A DNA stretch of 64,000 bases, taken from contig NZ_LR962863.1 in assembly GCF_900458895.1 (NCBI RefSeq), positions 1,178,001 through 1,242,000 of the forward strand. Reading direction: 5' to 3'. Within the stretch, counting starts at the first letter, position 1. Every line of letters starts with the position of its first letter. The DNA is from Staphylococcus schleiferi. Lineage in GTDB: Bacteria; Bacillota; Bacilli; Staphylococcales; Staphylococcaceae. Below are positions 20,781 through 30,336 of this stretch, in pieces. The notes beneath the pieces are model-generated. The model was not told the origin of the DNA, did not search any database, and saw nothing but the letters and a program-made list of their open reading frames with translations. A program made the position numbers and the translations under genes.

Positions 20781-21863
20781 ATGACACGAAAACACCACAT
20801 TAATAGTTTCATTGTACTTGGACTCTCAATCATTTTTGGCCTTATATTATTACGACTTCATTTAATACTGCCATGGATGTTCGGACCGATACTTGCCAGT
20901 TTATTTGTGATTAAAGTTTTGAAGTTAGAAGTGAATTGGCCACAATGGCTAAGTGAACTTGGTCTTATCATGTTGGGCGTTCAAATTGGAACATCTTTTA
21001 CAAAAAATGTAATCGATGATATTAAAAATGATTGGTTTTCAATTATATTAGTGAGCGTCTTGTTACTTGTATTATCTCTTATTGTTTCTATCGGCTTTAG
21101 AAAAATTGCAAGGGTCAATAGAGAAACAGCTTTATTAAGTGTCATACCAGGCGCATTAAGTCAGATGCTTGTGATGGCCGAAGAAAATAAGCGCGCAGAT
21201 ATACTTGTTGTGAGCCTGACGCAAACGTCCCGTATTATATTTGTTGTTATTTTAGTTCCGTTTATCTCATATTTCTTTAAAGATGCAGACGGTAGTCAAA
21301 CCGAAATGCAACATATGCATCTATTAACTGAAGTTTTAACTTTCAAGGACATTTTAATCATTGGGCTAGGTATTTGTGTCGTTTACATTTTGATGAAATG
21401 GATTCACTTTCCAACCAAAATGTTACTTGCGCCAATTTTAGTGCTCATTGTTTGGAATATGGTAACCGAACGCACTTTTACGCTTGATGCGCCAATTATT
21501 GCAGGTGCTCAAATTATCTATATGATTCGTGTAGGTATTCAAATCGCGCATTTAACTGAGCAATTTAAGGGCAGAATTGCAGTCGCAATTGCTTATCAAA
21601 ATATTTTACTTATATTTGGTACACTTTTAATGGTCATTTTGATTCATTTATTTAATCCAGCGTCGATTAATAATCTATTTTTAAGTGCAGCACCTGGAGG
21701 TATGAGTCAAATTGTATTGGTCGCATTAGATACCGGTGGAGATGTCGCTATGATTTCGAGCTATCATATTTTCCGTATATTCTTCATACTCTTTCTGATT
21801 GCACCATTAATTAGCCTTATTTTTAAATATCAAGATCGGAAAAATAAAAGAAATACGTCTTAA
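20781..21863 (+). CDS. AbrB-family (AbrB duplication) integral membrane protein
   Basis: A 360-aa protein with about ten membrane segments. It has an internal duplication: the PWMFGPILASL and AAPGGMSQIVLVALD segments, plus IPGALSQMLVMAEE, match the AbrB-duplication family, once called ammonia monooxygenase-like transporters. The function is not established; a transport or regulator-associated role is only a family guess. ATG 20781 follows AGGAGGGACC and is preferred over ATG 20766. It is monocistronic, ends at a shared terminator and faces tag. Confidence 0.8.
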   Translation: MTRKHHINSFIVLGLSIIFGLILLRLHLILPWMFGPILASLFVIKVLKLEVNWPQWLSELGLIMLGVQIGTSFTKNVIDDIKNDWFSIILVSVLLLVLSLIVSIGFRKIARVNRETALLSVIPGALSQMLVMAEENKRADILVVSLTQTSRIIFVVILVPFISYFFKDADGSQTEMQHMHLLTEVLTFKDILIIGLGICVVYILMKWIHFPTKMLLAPILVLIVWNMVTERTFTLDAPIIAGAQIIYMIRVGIQIAHLTEQFKGRIAVAIAYQNILLIFGTLLMVILIHLFNPASINNLFLSAAPGGMSQIVLVALDTGGDVAMISSYHIFRIFFILFLIAPLISLIFKYQDRKNKRNTS

Positions 21864-21889
21864 TGTAAAATAATTCATTTTGATTCATT

Positions 21890-21940
21890 TAAAAGGGACA
21901 GCAATCAAACGTTTTAACGTGACTGCTATCCCTTTTTTGT
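21890..21940. terminator. Bidirectional terminator between the AbrB-like gene and tag
   Basis: A long stem (AAAGGGACAGCAATCA with TGACTGCTATCCCTTT, inner AACGTTTTAACG) with T-runs usable on the plus strand and A-runs on the other side. It serves converging genes. Confidence 0.85.
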
Positions 21941-21970
21941 ATTTTATTGGGTATTGTATTCATACATGTG

Positions 21971-22519
21971 TTAACGATTTGGACAAGAAATCAAATGACT
22001 ATTATAAAGACCCGCAGCTTCCATAAATGAAAATGCAGTTATAGGACCGATAAATTGAAACCCGTATTGTTTCAGTGACTTTGACAATTTCTTGGCTGTA
22101 TCGTTCACTGTAATTCGCGCTTCAACGGTTTTGTATTGAAAATCAATGGGTGCACCATCGACAAATGACCATATAAAATGACTAAAGCTTTCATAGTCTT
22201 TTTCAATTTCAATATAACCTTTGGCTTGAGAAACAATGGCTTCCAACTTTTTGCGATGATGTATAATATTAGGGAATGTCATCAATTGATCGATATCTGA
22301 TGATGTCATTTGTGCAATTTTATATGGATCAAACTGATAAAATGCTGATTTGTAAGCATCTTTCTTTTTGAGTATCGTTAGCCAAGATAAACCAGCATGT
22401 TGGGATTCTAATGCCAGAAGTTCAAATAGCGCACGAGAATCATATAATGGCTTTCCCCAAAAATGATCATGATAATCGATATATACTGGATCTTGACTAC
22501 CGAATGCACAGGGATTCAC
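21971..22519 (-). CDS. tag: DNA-3-methyladenine glycosylase I
   Basis: Base-excision repair enzyme that removes 3-methyladenine. 182 aa, the usual length. The Tag zinc site is visible: C4 and H17 near the N-terminus and the H and C of the C-terminal HLISCP. The catalytic-pocket segment SQHAGLSWLTILKKKDAY and the FIGPITAFSFMEA segment match the family. The start is GTG at 22519 after AAGGAGG, spaced nine bases. The gene is divergent from the valS leader, so its promoter lies in 22520-22600. Confidence 0.95.
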   Translation of the reverse strand: MNPCAFGSQDPVYIDYHDHFWGKPLYDSRALFELLALESQHAGLSWLTILKKKDAYKSAFYQFDPYKIAQMTSSDIDQLMTFPNIIHHRKKLEAIVSQAKGYIEIEKDYESFSHFIWSFVDGAPIDFQYKTVEARITVNDTAKKLSKSLKQYGFQFIGPITAFSFMEAAGLYNSHLISCPNR

Positions 22520-22538
22520 GTTTTTATACCTCCTTGTA

Positions 22539-22567
22539 TTGACTTCATTGTCGTTTCAGTATACTAT
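22539..22567 (+). promoter_or_regulatory. Possible promoter of the valS leader
   Basis: TTGACT (22539-22544), a 17-bp spacer and TACTAT (22562-22567) upstream of the T-box. The match to consensus is partial. Confidence 0.4.
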
Positions 22568-22599
22568 AAGAATTAAATTAATAGTAGAATTTGGGAAGA

Positions 22600-22815
22600 G
22601 TAGATGGTTGTCTTTTTTTAGAGAGTGTACGTTTGCTGAGAGTACATAAAAGGCGTTATTGAAGGTAGCCCACGTTGAACTTTAGCTGAAAGTAAAGTAG
22701 GTTAAAGCGTGTTATGAGCGTTAATCGTAAGAGTGCAATAGTGCGAATGCATTATTGAATTTAGGTGGTACCGCGGAACATCCGTCCTATGATGAGGACA
22801 GGATGTTTTTTTATT
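22600..22815 (+). ncRNA. T-box riboswitch, valine-specific, upstream of valS
   Basis: The T-box sequence AGGTGGTACCGCGG is at 22763-22776, directly followed by the terminator (ACATCCGTCCT with AGGACAGGATGT and T7) at 22777-22813. The AGAGAGTGTAC element of stem I is at 22620. A GTA (Val) triplet near 22665 is the likely specifier. Confidence 0.9.
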
Positions 22816-22830
22816 TGAAGGAGGATTCTT

Positions 22831-25461
22831 ATGGAAATGAAACCAAAATATAATCCGCAAGAAGTTGAGGCGGGTCGATATCAAAAATGGGTAGAACAAG
22901 AGTTATTCAAACCTAAACAAAATTCAGATCAACCCACATATACAATTGTTATTCCACCGCCGAATGTAACTGGAAAATTACATTTAGGGCATGCTTGGGA
23001 TACAACATTGCAAGATATTTTAACGCGTATGAAACGAATGCAAGGTTATGAAACACTTTATTTACCTGGTATGGATCATGCTGGTATTGCGACACAAGCA
23101 AAAGTTGAAGCAAAAATGCGAGAAGAAGGCATTTCGAGACATGATATTGGTAGAGAAAAGTTTTTAGAAAAAGCATGGGATTGGAAAGAAGAATATGCCG
23201 ATTTTATTCGTCAACAATGGGCTAAACTCGGACTTGGCTTAGATTATTCAAGAGAAAGATTCACACTCGACTCTGGTTTAAGTCAAGCAGTACGTAAAGT
23301 ATTTGTTGATATGTATAAAAAAGGATTAATTTACCGTGGTGAACGTATCATTAACTGGGATCCTGTAGCGAAAACAGCACTATCTGATATTGAAGTCATT
23401 CACGAAGATGTTAACGGCAAATTCTATCATTTTAAATATCCGTTTGCGGATGGCGAAGGGTATATTGAAATTGCAACGACACGTCCAGAAACGATGCTAG
23501 GTGATACTGCAATTGTTGTACATCCGGAAGATGCGCGTTACAAAGAAGTTATCGGTAAAAATGTTATTTTACCAATTGTTGGCCGTGAGATTCCTGTTTT
23601 AGCTGATGAATATGTTGACCAAGAATTTGGAAGCGGGGCAATGAAAGTGACACCTGCACATGATCCAAATGACTTTGAAATTGGCAATCGTCATGACTTA
23701 GAACGTATTGTCGTTATGGATGAATCTGGATGCATGAATCAAGAAGCAGGGAAATACGCTGGTCTAGATCGCTTTGAATGTCGTAAACAACTCGTTAAAG
23801 ATTTGTTAGATCAAGGACTTGTAATTAAAATCGATGATCACGTTCATTCAGTTGGACATTCTGAACGTACGGGTGCTGTTGTTGAACCTTATTTATCGAC
23901 ACAATGGTTCGTTAAAATGGCACCGTTAGCAGAACAAGCTTTGAATAACCAAAAAACAGATGGACGTATCGAATTTGTTCCTGCACGATTTGAAAAAACT
24001 TTTAACCGTTGGATGGAAGAAATAAGAGATTGGACTATTTCTCGTCAACTTTGGTGGGGACATCAAATACCTGCTTGGTATCACAATGAAACAGGTGAGA
24101 TTTATGTTGGTGAAAATGAGCCTGAAGACATTGAAAATTGGACACAAGATGAAGATGTATTAGATACTTGGTTTTCTAGTGCATTATGGCCTTTTTCTAC
24201 ACTTGGATGGCCTGATGAAACAGCTGAAGATTACCAAAGATTTTATCCAACACAAGTGCTAGTAACAGGCTATGATATTATTTTCTTCTGGGTAGCACGT
24301 ATGATTTTCCAAGGTTTAGAGTTTACAGGTGAAAAGCCATTTAGTGATGTGTTATTACATGGGTTAGTACGCGCAGAAGACGGACGTAAAATGAGTAAAT
24401 CTCTAGGTAATGGTGTTGACCCTATGGATGTCATTGATCAATATGGTGCAGACAGTCTTCGTTATTTCTTAGCCACAGGATCTTCACCGGGGCATGATTT
24501 ACGCTATTCAACTGAAAAAGTAGAGTCAGTTTGGAATTTTATTAACAAGATATGGAATGCTGCTCGATTTAGCTTAATGAATATTGGTGAAACATTCCGT
24601 TTTGAAGATATCGATTTATCTCAAAATCTATCAGTAGCAGATCAGTGGATTTTGACACGTTTAAATGAAACGATTGAAACAGTGACGCAATTAAGTGATA
24701 AATACGAGTTTGGCGAAGTTGGCCGTGTATTGTATAATTTTATTTGGGATGAGTTTTGTGACTGGTATATTGAAATGAGTAAAATACCAATGAACGGTGA
24801 CGATGAAGCACAGAAAAACGTAACACGCTCAGTGTTAAGTTATACTTTAGACCGCATGATGCGCCTATTGCATCCATTCATGCCATTCGTAACGGAACAT
24901 ATTTGGCAAAACTTGCCGCATGAAGGCGAGTCTATTGTGACAAGTGCGTGGCCAACAGTTAATGATGCGTTTAATTTCGAAGAGAGTAAAGATGTAATGG
25001 AACAATTAGTTGAAATTATTAAATCTGTACGTCAGTCTCGTTTAGAAGTAAACACACCATTATCAAAAGAAATTCCGATTAAAATCAAAGCGAAAAATGA
25101 AAAAATTCAACAGTTGTTGTTAGCAAACCAACACTATTTAGAACGCTTCTGTAATCCGAGTGAACTTGAGATTGCCACTCAAATCGAAATTCCTGATAAA
25201 GCAATGACATCTGTTGTTGCAGCTGGTGAAGTCATTTTACCAATTGAAGGTTTAATTGATATGGATAAAGAATTAGAGCGTTTGGAAAAAGACCTAGAAA
25301 AATGGCAAAAAGAATTAGATCGTGTCAATAAAAAACTAGCAAATGAAAACTTTGTTAAAAAAGCACCAGAAAAAATTATTAATGAAGAGAAAGAGAAACA
25401 AGTCAAATACCAAGAAAAATATGATGGTGTTAAAGCTAGAATTGAACAATTAAAGGCGTAG
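22831..25461 (+). CDS. valS: Valyl-tRNA synthetase
   Basis: Class I synthetase with editing of mischarged threonine. 876 aa, full length. The HIGH motif appears as HLGH at 51-54 and the KMSKS motif at 520-524. The editing (CP1) domain lies in between, with [12 protein letters not shown]. The C-terminal coiled coil (about 810-876, rich in E/K/L) is the tRNA-binding arm typical of ValRS. The ATG follows AAGGAGGATTCTT. folC follows 11 bp later, so both are under valine T-box control. Confidence 0.97.
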   Translation: MEMKPKYNPQEVEAGRYQKWVEQELFKPKQNSDQPTYTIVIPPPNVTGKLHLGHAWDTTLQDILTRMKRMQGYETLYLPGMDHAGIATQAKVEAKMREEGISRHDIGREKFLEKAWDWKEEYADFIRQQWAKLGLGLDYSRERFTLDSGLSQAVRKVFVDMYKKGLIYRGERIINWDPVAKTALSDIEVIHEDVNGKFYHFKYPFADGEGYIEIATTRPETMLGDTAIVVHPEDARYKEVIGKNVILPIVGREIPVLADEYVDQEFGSGAMKVTPAHDPNDFEIGNRHDLERIVVMDESGCMNQEAGKYAGLDRFECRKQLVKDLLDQGLVIKIDDHVHSVGHSERTGAVVEPYLSTQWFVKMAPLAEQALNNQKTDGRIEFVPARFEKTFNRWMEEIRDWTISRQLWWGHQIPAWYHNETGEIYVGENEPEDIENWTQDEDVLDTWFSSALWPFSTLGWPDETAEDYQRFYPTQVLVTGYDIIFFWVARMIFQGLEFTGEKPFSDVLLHGLVRAEDGRKMSKSLGNGVDPMDVIDQYGADSLRYFLATGSSPGHDLRYSTEKVESVWNFINKIWNAARFSLMNIGETFRFEDIDLSQNLSVADQWILTRLNETIETVTQLSDKYEFGEVGRVLYNFIWDEFCDWYIEMSKIPMNGDDEAQKNVTRSVLSYTLDRMMRLLHPFMPFVTEHIWQNLPHEGESIVTSAWPTVNDAFNFEESKDVMEQLVEIIKSVRQSRLEVNTPLSKEIPIKIKAKNEKIQQLLLANQHYLERFCNPSELEIATQIEIPDKAMTSVVAAGEVILPIEGLIDMDKELERLEKDLEKWQKELDRVNKKLANENFVKKAPEKIINEEKEKQVKYQEKYDGVKARIEQLKA

Positions 25462-25472
25462 GAGTCTTAGTT

Positions 25473-26741
25473 ATGAATTATCTAGACAGTTTATATTGGA
25501 TACATGAAAGAACTAAATTCGGTATTAAGCCTGGCGTAAAACGCATGGAATGGATGCTCGAAAGACTGGGAAACCCTCAACGCCGTATTAACGCCATTCA
25601 TATTGGTGGGACTAATGGTAAAGGCTCTACTGTAGCATACATGCGTGAAGCATTAATGAAAAACGATTACCAAGTGGGTACATTTACGTCGCCTTATATA
25701 GAGACTTTCAATGAACGAATTAGTTTAAATGGTGTGCCCATTACGAACGATGAAATTGTAGCATTAGTTGAACGTGTTAAACCTGTGAGTGAAGCGATGG
25801 ACAAAGAAACGGATTTGGGAGTAGCAACTGAATTCGAAATTATTACAACGATGATGTATTTATATTTCGGAGCAGTGCACCCTGTCGACTTTGTTATTGT
25901 GGAAGCAGGCTTAGGTGTTAAAAATGATTCTACAAATGTTATCCAACCGCTTATTAGTATTTTAACGAGTATTGGTTTAGATCACACCGATATTCTTGGA
26001 CAAACGTATCTTGACATTGCTAAAGACAAATCTGCAATCATAAAAGCCAACACCCCAATTGTTTATGCGATTAAAAACGAAGAGGCTTTAAAGCTTTTTC
26101 GCGATACAGCAGAGAGATTGAATGCAAAAGCTTTAGAATTTGACCGTGATATTTTAATTAAGTCTGAAGGGGATGAATTTACTTATCGCTATAAAGACTA
26201 TGAATTCGAAAATCTAGCGCTTCATATGTTAGGGGAACATCAAAAAGAAAATGCCTCACTCGTCATCACAGCTTTGATAGAATTGTATGAGCAAAATGTC
26301 ATCCATTTAGATTTCAACAAAATGATTGATGGTATTGAGCAAGCTTATTGGACAGGTCGCATTGAGCAAGTTTCAGAAGAACCACTCATCATTATTGACG
26401 GTGCACACAATAAAGAAAGTGTGGACGCATTGATCGATACGATTGAAAAATATTATGATTTAGAAAAAGTAGATGTGTTATTTGCTGCCATTGAAGGTAA
26501 GCCCATCCATCATATGCTCGACGCTTTTCAAAATATTGCTAAGCATATTTATGTTACAGGGTTTGATTTTCCAAAAGCTTTACCGAAACAAACATTATAT
26601 GATGAAGTTGAGTTCGGTAACAAATCAATCGTGGATGACTTTGTCGCATTTATTCGCGAATATAAAGGCGAAGCATTACTTATTACGGGTAGCCTTTATT
26701 TCATTAGTGAAATTAAATCTAAAATTGCATTTAATGCATAA
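25473..26741 (+). CDS. folC: Folylpolyglutamate synthase / dihydrofolate synthase
   Basis: Adds glutamates to folates, using ATP; bacterial FolC proteins may also make dihydrofolate. The 422-aa Mur-ligase-fold protein has the P-loop GTNGKGS at 46-52, the folate-site TSPYIETFNERI segment at about 67-78, and the C-terminal domain with IIDGAHNKES near 308-317. It is transcribed with valS, the common Firmicute arrangement. A strong terminator follows. Confidence 0.95.
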   Translation: MNYLDSLYWIHERTKFGIKPGVKRMEWMLERLGNPQRRINAIHIGGTNGKGSTVAYMREALMKNDYQVGTFTSPYIETFNERISLNGVPITNDEIVALVERVKPVSEAMDKETDLGVATEFEIITTMMYLYFGAVHPVDFVIVEAGLGVKNDSTNVIQPLISILTSIGLDHTDILGQTYLDIAKDKSAIIKANTPIVYAIKNEEALKLFRDTAERLNAKALEFDRDILIKSEGDEFTYRYKDYEFENLALHMLGEHQKENASLVITALIELYEQNVIHLDFNKMIDGIEQAYWTGRIEQVSEEPLIIIDGAHNKESVDALIDTIEKYYDLEKVDVLFAAIEGKPIHHMLDAFQNIAKHIYVTGFDFPKALPKQTLYDEVEFGNKSIVDDFVAFIREYKGEALLITGSLYFISEIKSKIAFNA

Positions 26742-26746
26742 AAATA

Positions 26747-26798
26747 AGCCATTTCATAGCAGGTTAATGTGTATTACCTGTTTATGAAATGGTTTTTT
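26747..26798 (+). terminator. Terminator of valS-folC
   Basis: The stem CCATTTCATA with TATGAAATGG encloses an inner AGGTTAAT/ATTACCT hairpin and is followed by six T. Confidence 0.85.
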
Positions 26799-26841
26799 CA
26801 ATTTGCATAGCTTTGGTACGCGATATGTCATTTTTGCAAAT

Positions 26842-26871
26842 TTGACCCTTGAAATGATGAAACGCTATAAT
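26842..26871 (+). promoter_or_regulatory. Predicted promoter of comC-radC
   Basis: TTGACC (26842-26847), an 18-bp spacer and TATAAT (26866-26871), about 70 bp before comC. Confidence 0.65.
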
Positions 26872-26938
26872 GATGACACTCAAATGTTGACGCCTAGAGT
26901 TGACACGTTTCGTAAATTCTTAGATACGAGGTGCTTAC

Positions 26939-27658
26939 TTGCAGTATTGCGCGCTATTTTTTGTTGGTTGTATTGCTATGAGTTTTTTACTTCAATTTGC
27001 CGAACATCCTGACCTGAAGATAAAGCATTTAGTTAAAAGGTCACGATGCAAGTATTGCTTTCATCAACTTCAATTGACAGATCTTATACCGATAGTTAGC
27101 TTCGTGCTTTTCAGTGGACGTTGCCGCTATTGTAGCAAGCCAATTCCTAAATCACTTTTAATTGGAGAATTATTGGGAGGGACATTACTAGTCTATCCTA
27201 CGATTTTACCTGTTTATGTATCAACTGAAATATTTTATGCGGTTGGATTGATGCTTTTAACAATAGGGGTGATTGATATCTGTAGCATGATTGTCCAACA
27301 TCGCTTTTTAGTTTTACTTTTTGTTCTCCTGCTTTATTTTCCGCATCACCTCTATGTTGATTTACAACATGCTATTTTATTTTTATCACTCTTTTTTATA
27401 GGCCTCATTCAAAACCATTTAATTGGATTTGGTGATATAAAATTATGTCTTGTGATGATTTTCTTCTTTCCAATGCCTTTTTTATTTTTGTTTTTAGAAA
27501 TGATTTTTCCAATCGGATGTCTCTTTTACTTGCTCTTACGATTATTAAAATCAAAAATGACACATTGCATACCACTAGTCCCTTCTATATTTGTATCATT
27601 TATATTGACCACCTCGTTTTATCCTCACTTAATTAACTTTTACGGAGGTATTCTATGA
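26939..27658 (+). CDS. comC: Type IV prepilin peptidase (competence pseudopilus)
   Basis: Membrane aspartyl protease and N-methylase that matures ComG pseudopilins for DNA uptake. The 239-aa protein has seven to eight hydrophobic segments. The cytoplasmic zinc loop has C37-x2-C40 and C62-x2-C65. The two catalytic aspartates are D113 (GVIDI) and D166 (GFGDIK). The start is TTG at 26939 after GAGGTG; no in-frame ATG lies before residue 14. It overlaps radC by four bases. Staphylococcal competence is usually silent; the gene looks intact. Confidence 0.9.
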   Translation: MQYCALFFVGCIAMSFLLQFAEHPDLKIKHLVKRSRCKYCFHQLQLTDLIPIVSFVLFSGRCRYCSKPIPKSLLIGELLGGTLLVYPTILPVYVSTEIFYAVGLMLLTIGVIDICSMIVQHRFLVLLFVLLLYFPHHLYVDLQHAILFLSLFFIGLIQNHLIGFGDIKLCLVMIFFFPMPFLFLFLEMIFPIGCLFYLLLRLLKSKMTHCIPLVPSIFVSFILTTSFYPHLINFYGGIL

Positions 27659-28335
27659 CCAGAATACGTGATTTATCAATTGATGAAAAACCTAAAGAAC
27701 GTTTAATACAATTTGGTAGTCAAGCATTATCTAACACTGAACTACTAGCAATTTTGATTAATACAGGGAGCAGGGGCCATTCTAGAATAGATATTGCTTC
27801 TAATATGTTGTCTCAATGCCAATCACTGTCACAAATCAAAAATTTATCTTTAGCAGAATTGGAATCATTTGAAGGGATTGGAAGAAATAAAGCCGTTACA
27901 CTTTTATCTGTATTTGAAATATGCCAGCGGTTAGCGCGAGAAAAAACACGCACACTGTCGGAGCCCATACACACACCACAACAAATAGCGGAACGTTTTT
28001 ATCCCAAGTTTAATGGGTGTCATCAAGAGCATTTTGTTCTTATTATATTAAATACAAAACATCAAATTATTCACGAGCAAACTTTGTTTATCGGTACATT
28101 AAATAGTGCGGTCATTCATCCTAGAGAAATTTTTAAAACAGCATTAAAATGGTCGGCGCATGCCATTATTGTACTGCATAATCATCCTTCCGGAGATGTT
28201 ACGCCATCTAAAGCAGATATTGAAACGACTAAAAGACTGATTGTATGTGGAGAAGCGATGGGTATTGATGTACTTGATCACATCATTGTAGGGGATAGCA
28301 ACTATGTATCTATTCTGAGTGAGATTGACTTATAA
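27655..28335 (+). CDS. radC: RadC/YsxA family JAB-domain protein
   Basis: 226 aa. An N-terminal helix-hairpin-helix region (FEGIGRNKA at 72-80) and a C-terminal MPN/JAMM metal-binding domain with H175, H177 and D188 in LHNHPSGDVTPSKAD. Despite the name, a direct DNA-repair role is not supported experimentally in several bacteria; the function is uncertain. It starts inside comC (ATGA overlap). A truncated ISL3 element is inserted seven bases after its stop, between the gene and its original terminator at 29135-29172. Confidence 0.9.
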   Translation: MTRIRDLSIDEKPKERLIQFGSQALSNTELLAILINTGSRGHSRIDIASNMLSQCQSLSQIKNLSLAELESFEGIGRNKAVTLLSVFEICQRLAREKTRTLSEPIHTPQQIAERFYPKFNGCHQEHFVLIILNTKHQIIHEQTLFIGTLNSAVIHPREIFKTALKWSAHAIIVLHNHPSGDVTPSKADIETTKRLIVCGEAMGIDVLDHIIVGDSNYVSILSEIDL

Positions 28336-28342
28336 AAACAAA
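28335..28342. repeat. Target-site duplication of ISL3-like copy 1 (left)
   Basis: AAAACAAA here is repeated exactly at 29132-29139, flanking the element. Confidence 0.95.
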
Positions 28343-29131
28343 GGCTGTACATTTTATATGGTGGTTATGTGTCTATAATAATTAAGTCGCAAACTTCCGA
28401 TTGCTTCTTCGAGTCTCGCTTTCCCAGGCGCCTTACCTCAACTAATTTTGGCTTTTATTGTAGCTCATAAGAAGCCAAAATGGATTTTCGGTTTCGGCTC
28501 TATGCCTCGGGAGTCTCGACTCGGTACGCAATCTATTTAAGCAATTTCACTATTGAAAAGTGGCATTGCTTACTTTATGAATCACACGTTTTACAGAAGA
28601 TGCAGAAACGTTACAATCACTTGCGATATACGTTTCTGAGCGAACTTGTGTTGCTTTATCTATAATAGCTTTCTGAACATGGTTTGAGATAAAACAGTTA
28701 TCCTCAACAACATTTGTTTTAGAAGTAAAAGTCCGACCACAAACCCTACATTTAAAACGTTGTTTTAACGGATTTAAATACACTGCTATCTCTTGGAATC
28801 TTAAAAAAGTAATTCGCGATAAACGTTTTCCGTGTTTGTGTATTCGGTTTGGATTCGTATGATAACAGTGAGGACAAGTCATAGGCTTGTATGAAAGGGT
28901 ACCAAAGATGACGTTAGATTTCTTACCTCTAATAACTACATCTTCTTCAACTTTAGTGATTTTAATATTATTATCTTTAATTTTTAGTAACTTTAATATA
29001 TCATTACACATAGGCGCAATATGTCTCCTTTATTTTTGGTTTAGTCACTTAAAATTATAGAGGCATTTGCGCTATTTTTGTACAAAAAAGCAGGATGACT
29101 TATGTCATCCCACCATAAAAAATGAAGAACC
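28343..29131 (-). mobile_element. Internally deleted ISL3-family element, copy 1 (789 bp)
   Basis: The ends form an imperfect inverted repeat: GGCTGTACATTTTATATGG on the left against GGTTCTTCATTTTTTATGG on the reverse of the right, 15 of 19 matching. The 8-bp direct repeat AAAACAAA flanks it, the duplication length expected for ISL3. Inside is the 5' part of a transposase gene read on the minus strand, and about 200 bp of non-coding sequence at the other end with a strong ATTTTGGCTT/AAGCCAAAAT hairpin. The DDE catalytic region is missing, so it cannot move alone. It is nearly identical to copy 3. Confidence 0.95.
28550..29011 (-). pseudogene. ISL3-family transposase, N-terminal remnant
   Basis: 153 aa of what should be a protein of about 400-450 aa. 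The zinc-ribbon cysteines CPHC and CRVC and the following helix-turn-helix (TYIASDCNVSASSVKRV) are the DNA-binding N-terminal half of ISL3 transposases. The frame runs through the deletion junction and stops after eight foreign codons (SNATFQ end). If made, the protein could bind the element's ends without cutting them. Confidence 0.9.
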
Positions 29132-29139
29132 AAAACAAA
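29132..29139. repeat. Target-site duplication of ISL3-like copy 1 (right)
   Basis: Second AAAACAAA. It overlaps the A/T tract of the terminator at 29135-29172. Confidence 0.95.
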
Positions 29140-29172
29140 AGGCCCATGCAATGTTGCATGAACCTTTTGTTA
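29132..29172. terminator. Bidirectional terminator between radC and the 53-aa gene
   Basis: The inverted repeat AACAAAAGG..CATGCAA / TTGCATG..CCTTTTGTT can terminate transcription from both sides. The tract TTTTGTTTT, read on the minus strand, is where the element inserted. Confidence 0.8.
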
Positions 29173-29334
29173 CTAAAGTTGAAAATTTCCAATAAGCCAC
29201 GTACCAAATTTATAACATAAATATAAAGCTAATACAACTAATCCTACTTTTATTAGAAATCTTATTATTGTAATACCGACTCTGAATAGCAAAACGACTA
29301 ATAATATAATTAAAAATAATGTGAGAATACTCAT
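29173..29334 (-). CDS. Small hydrophobic membrane protein (53 aa), unknown
   Basis: Short frame with a strong ribosome-binding site (AGGGAGTGACATT before ATG at 29334) that ends one base before a good terminator. The protein is almost entirely hydrophobic: two membrane helices separated by the short basic segment IRFLIK. No family is recognised. It is the only minus-strand gene between tag and rarA apart from transposase remnants. A membrane peptide role is inference; toxin, holin-like or scaffold functions cannot be distinguished. Confidence 0.65.
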   Translation of the reverse strand: MSILTLFLIILLVVLLFRVGITIIRFLIKVGLVVLALYLCYKFGTWLIGNFQL

Positions 29335-29506
29335 CAATGTCACTCCCTATATGTCTATAATAATCGTTTTGTATGAAAAGCGCATCATTCTAAAGTTATA
29401 TTTATTTCATGCTTAAGATGGATGCTAAAACATAATAAAGCCATTATAATGATAATACAATGAATGAATTAAGATTAATATAATGAAAATATAGTGGAGG
29501 GCATGC

Positions 29507-29983
29507 ATGCGGATTTTTAAAAGCTTATTCAAACTATTCATGGTTGTCTTTTTATTTTTAGCCCTCGTATTTACTGCATTAAAGTATTTTCCTCAGATTA
29601 AAAATGAACCGTGGAATCCAATGAAAGATAAAGAAGTTTATCAAGCGGTTGATAATGAAGGATATGAAATCCCAGTGAATGGCCGAAAGTATGTCCAACA
29701 AGAAAATGACATGTTTAGAAATGTTCCTAAAAGTCAGATGAGGAATGTTTTTAATTGGGTAGATAAATACGAATTTATGCAAGTCAATGATATGTCACGT
29801 CTTGGTTATGATAAAGAATATTTAATAGCCGAAAGAGATTCTCAATTTATTCTGTATCGTTTCGGTGAAAAGAATATGCGGATTTACACAACGGAACACG
29901 ATTTGTATGACGATTTAAATCAGCTTGGACACCCGATATCTTTGCAACCGTTAGAAGCTTATCAGCAAGATGAAGACGATTAA
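29507..29983 (+). CDS. Membrane-anchored protein of unknown function (DUF4930-like)
   Basis: 158 aa. One N-terminal membrane anchor at about residues 8-27 (LFMVVFLFLALVFTALKYF) follows a short basic start, and the remainder is a hydrophilic extracytoplasmic domain rich in aromatic and acidic residues. No lipobox cysteine is present. I recall a staphylococcal family of this size next to mreC (DUF4930), but the match is from memory. The ATG follows GTGGAGGGCATGC; a TATAAT is visible at 29444-29449. It lies in the segment bracketed by the two elements. Confidence 0.65.
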   Translation: MRIFKSLFKLFMVVFLFLALVFTALKYFPQIKNEPWNPMKDKEVYQAVDNEGYEIPVNGRKYVQQENDMFRNVPKSQMRNVFNWVDKYEFMQVNDMSRLGYDKEYLIAERDSQFILYRFGEKNMRIYTTEHDLYDDLNQLGHPISLQPLEAYQQDEDD

Positions 29984-30066
29984 AGGTCCTCGATGGTAGC
30001 ACGTTTGAAAATAGAGTCTATTTACGTTAGGCTGTGATTGTGGAATCTCATAGAGGAGTGGTAAAA

Positions 30067-30198
30067 ATGAAAATAAATCATGCGAAACAGCAAAACGAGC
30101 AGCGAAAAGCACAAAGATTATTTTCTGAATGGCGTAAAGATGAAATCCTCTACAAAGAAGACCAAGAGGATCAACATTCAAAAGGGCAACGTCACTAA
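30067..30198 (+). CDS. Small charged protein (43 aa), unknown
   Basis: A short frame starting MKINHAKQQNEQRKAQ and ending KGQRH, after a good GAGGAGTGGT ribosome-binding site. It is highly charged, probably helical, and has no membrane segment. It is followed by a terminator at 30291-30336, which supports an actual transcription unit. No family recognised. Confidence 0.55.
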   Translation: MKINHAKQQNEQRKAQRLFSEWRKDEILYKEDQEDQHSKGQRH

Positions 30199-30290
30199 GA
30201 ATAATTACTGATTAATCGTCAGTTAACGGCATGAATTTTAACCATCATTTTATAACTCAATGATAAGCAATCATATTCTAATTGAGAGTT

Positions 30291-30336
30291 ACGCTGAAAG
30301 AGTAAGCTTAATGCCTTACTTTTTCGGCGTTTTTTA
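30291..30336 (+). terminator. Terminator of the 43-aa gene, interrupted in its T-tract by an ISL3-like element
   Basis: A 16-bp stem (ACGCTGAAAGAGTAAG with CTTACTTTTTCGGCGT) and a run of T. Element copy 2 begins three bases after the T-run; the duplicated target TTTTTATG includes the T-run itself. Confidence 0.85.

Noticed and set aside
26803-27012. Open frame overlapping the start of comC
   Set aside because: It covers the promoter and runs into comC in another frame; no ribosome-binding site and no recognisable protein.
28480-28665. Plus-strand frames of about 61 codons inside the ISL3-like elements (also at 30260 and 56822)
   Set aside because: They are antisense to, or downstream of, the transposase remnant, repeat with the element and have no ribosome-binding site.
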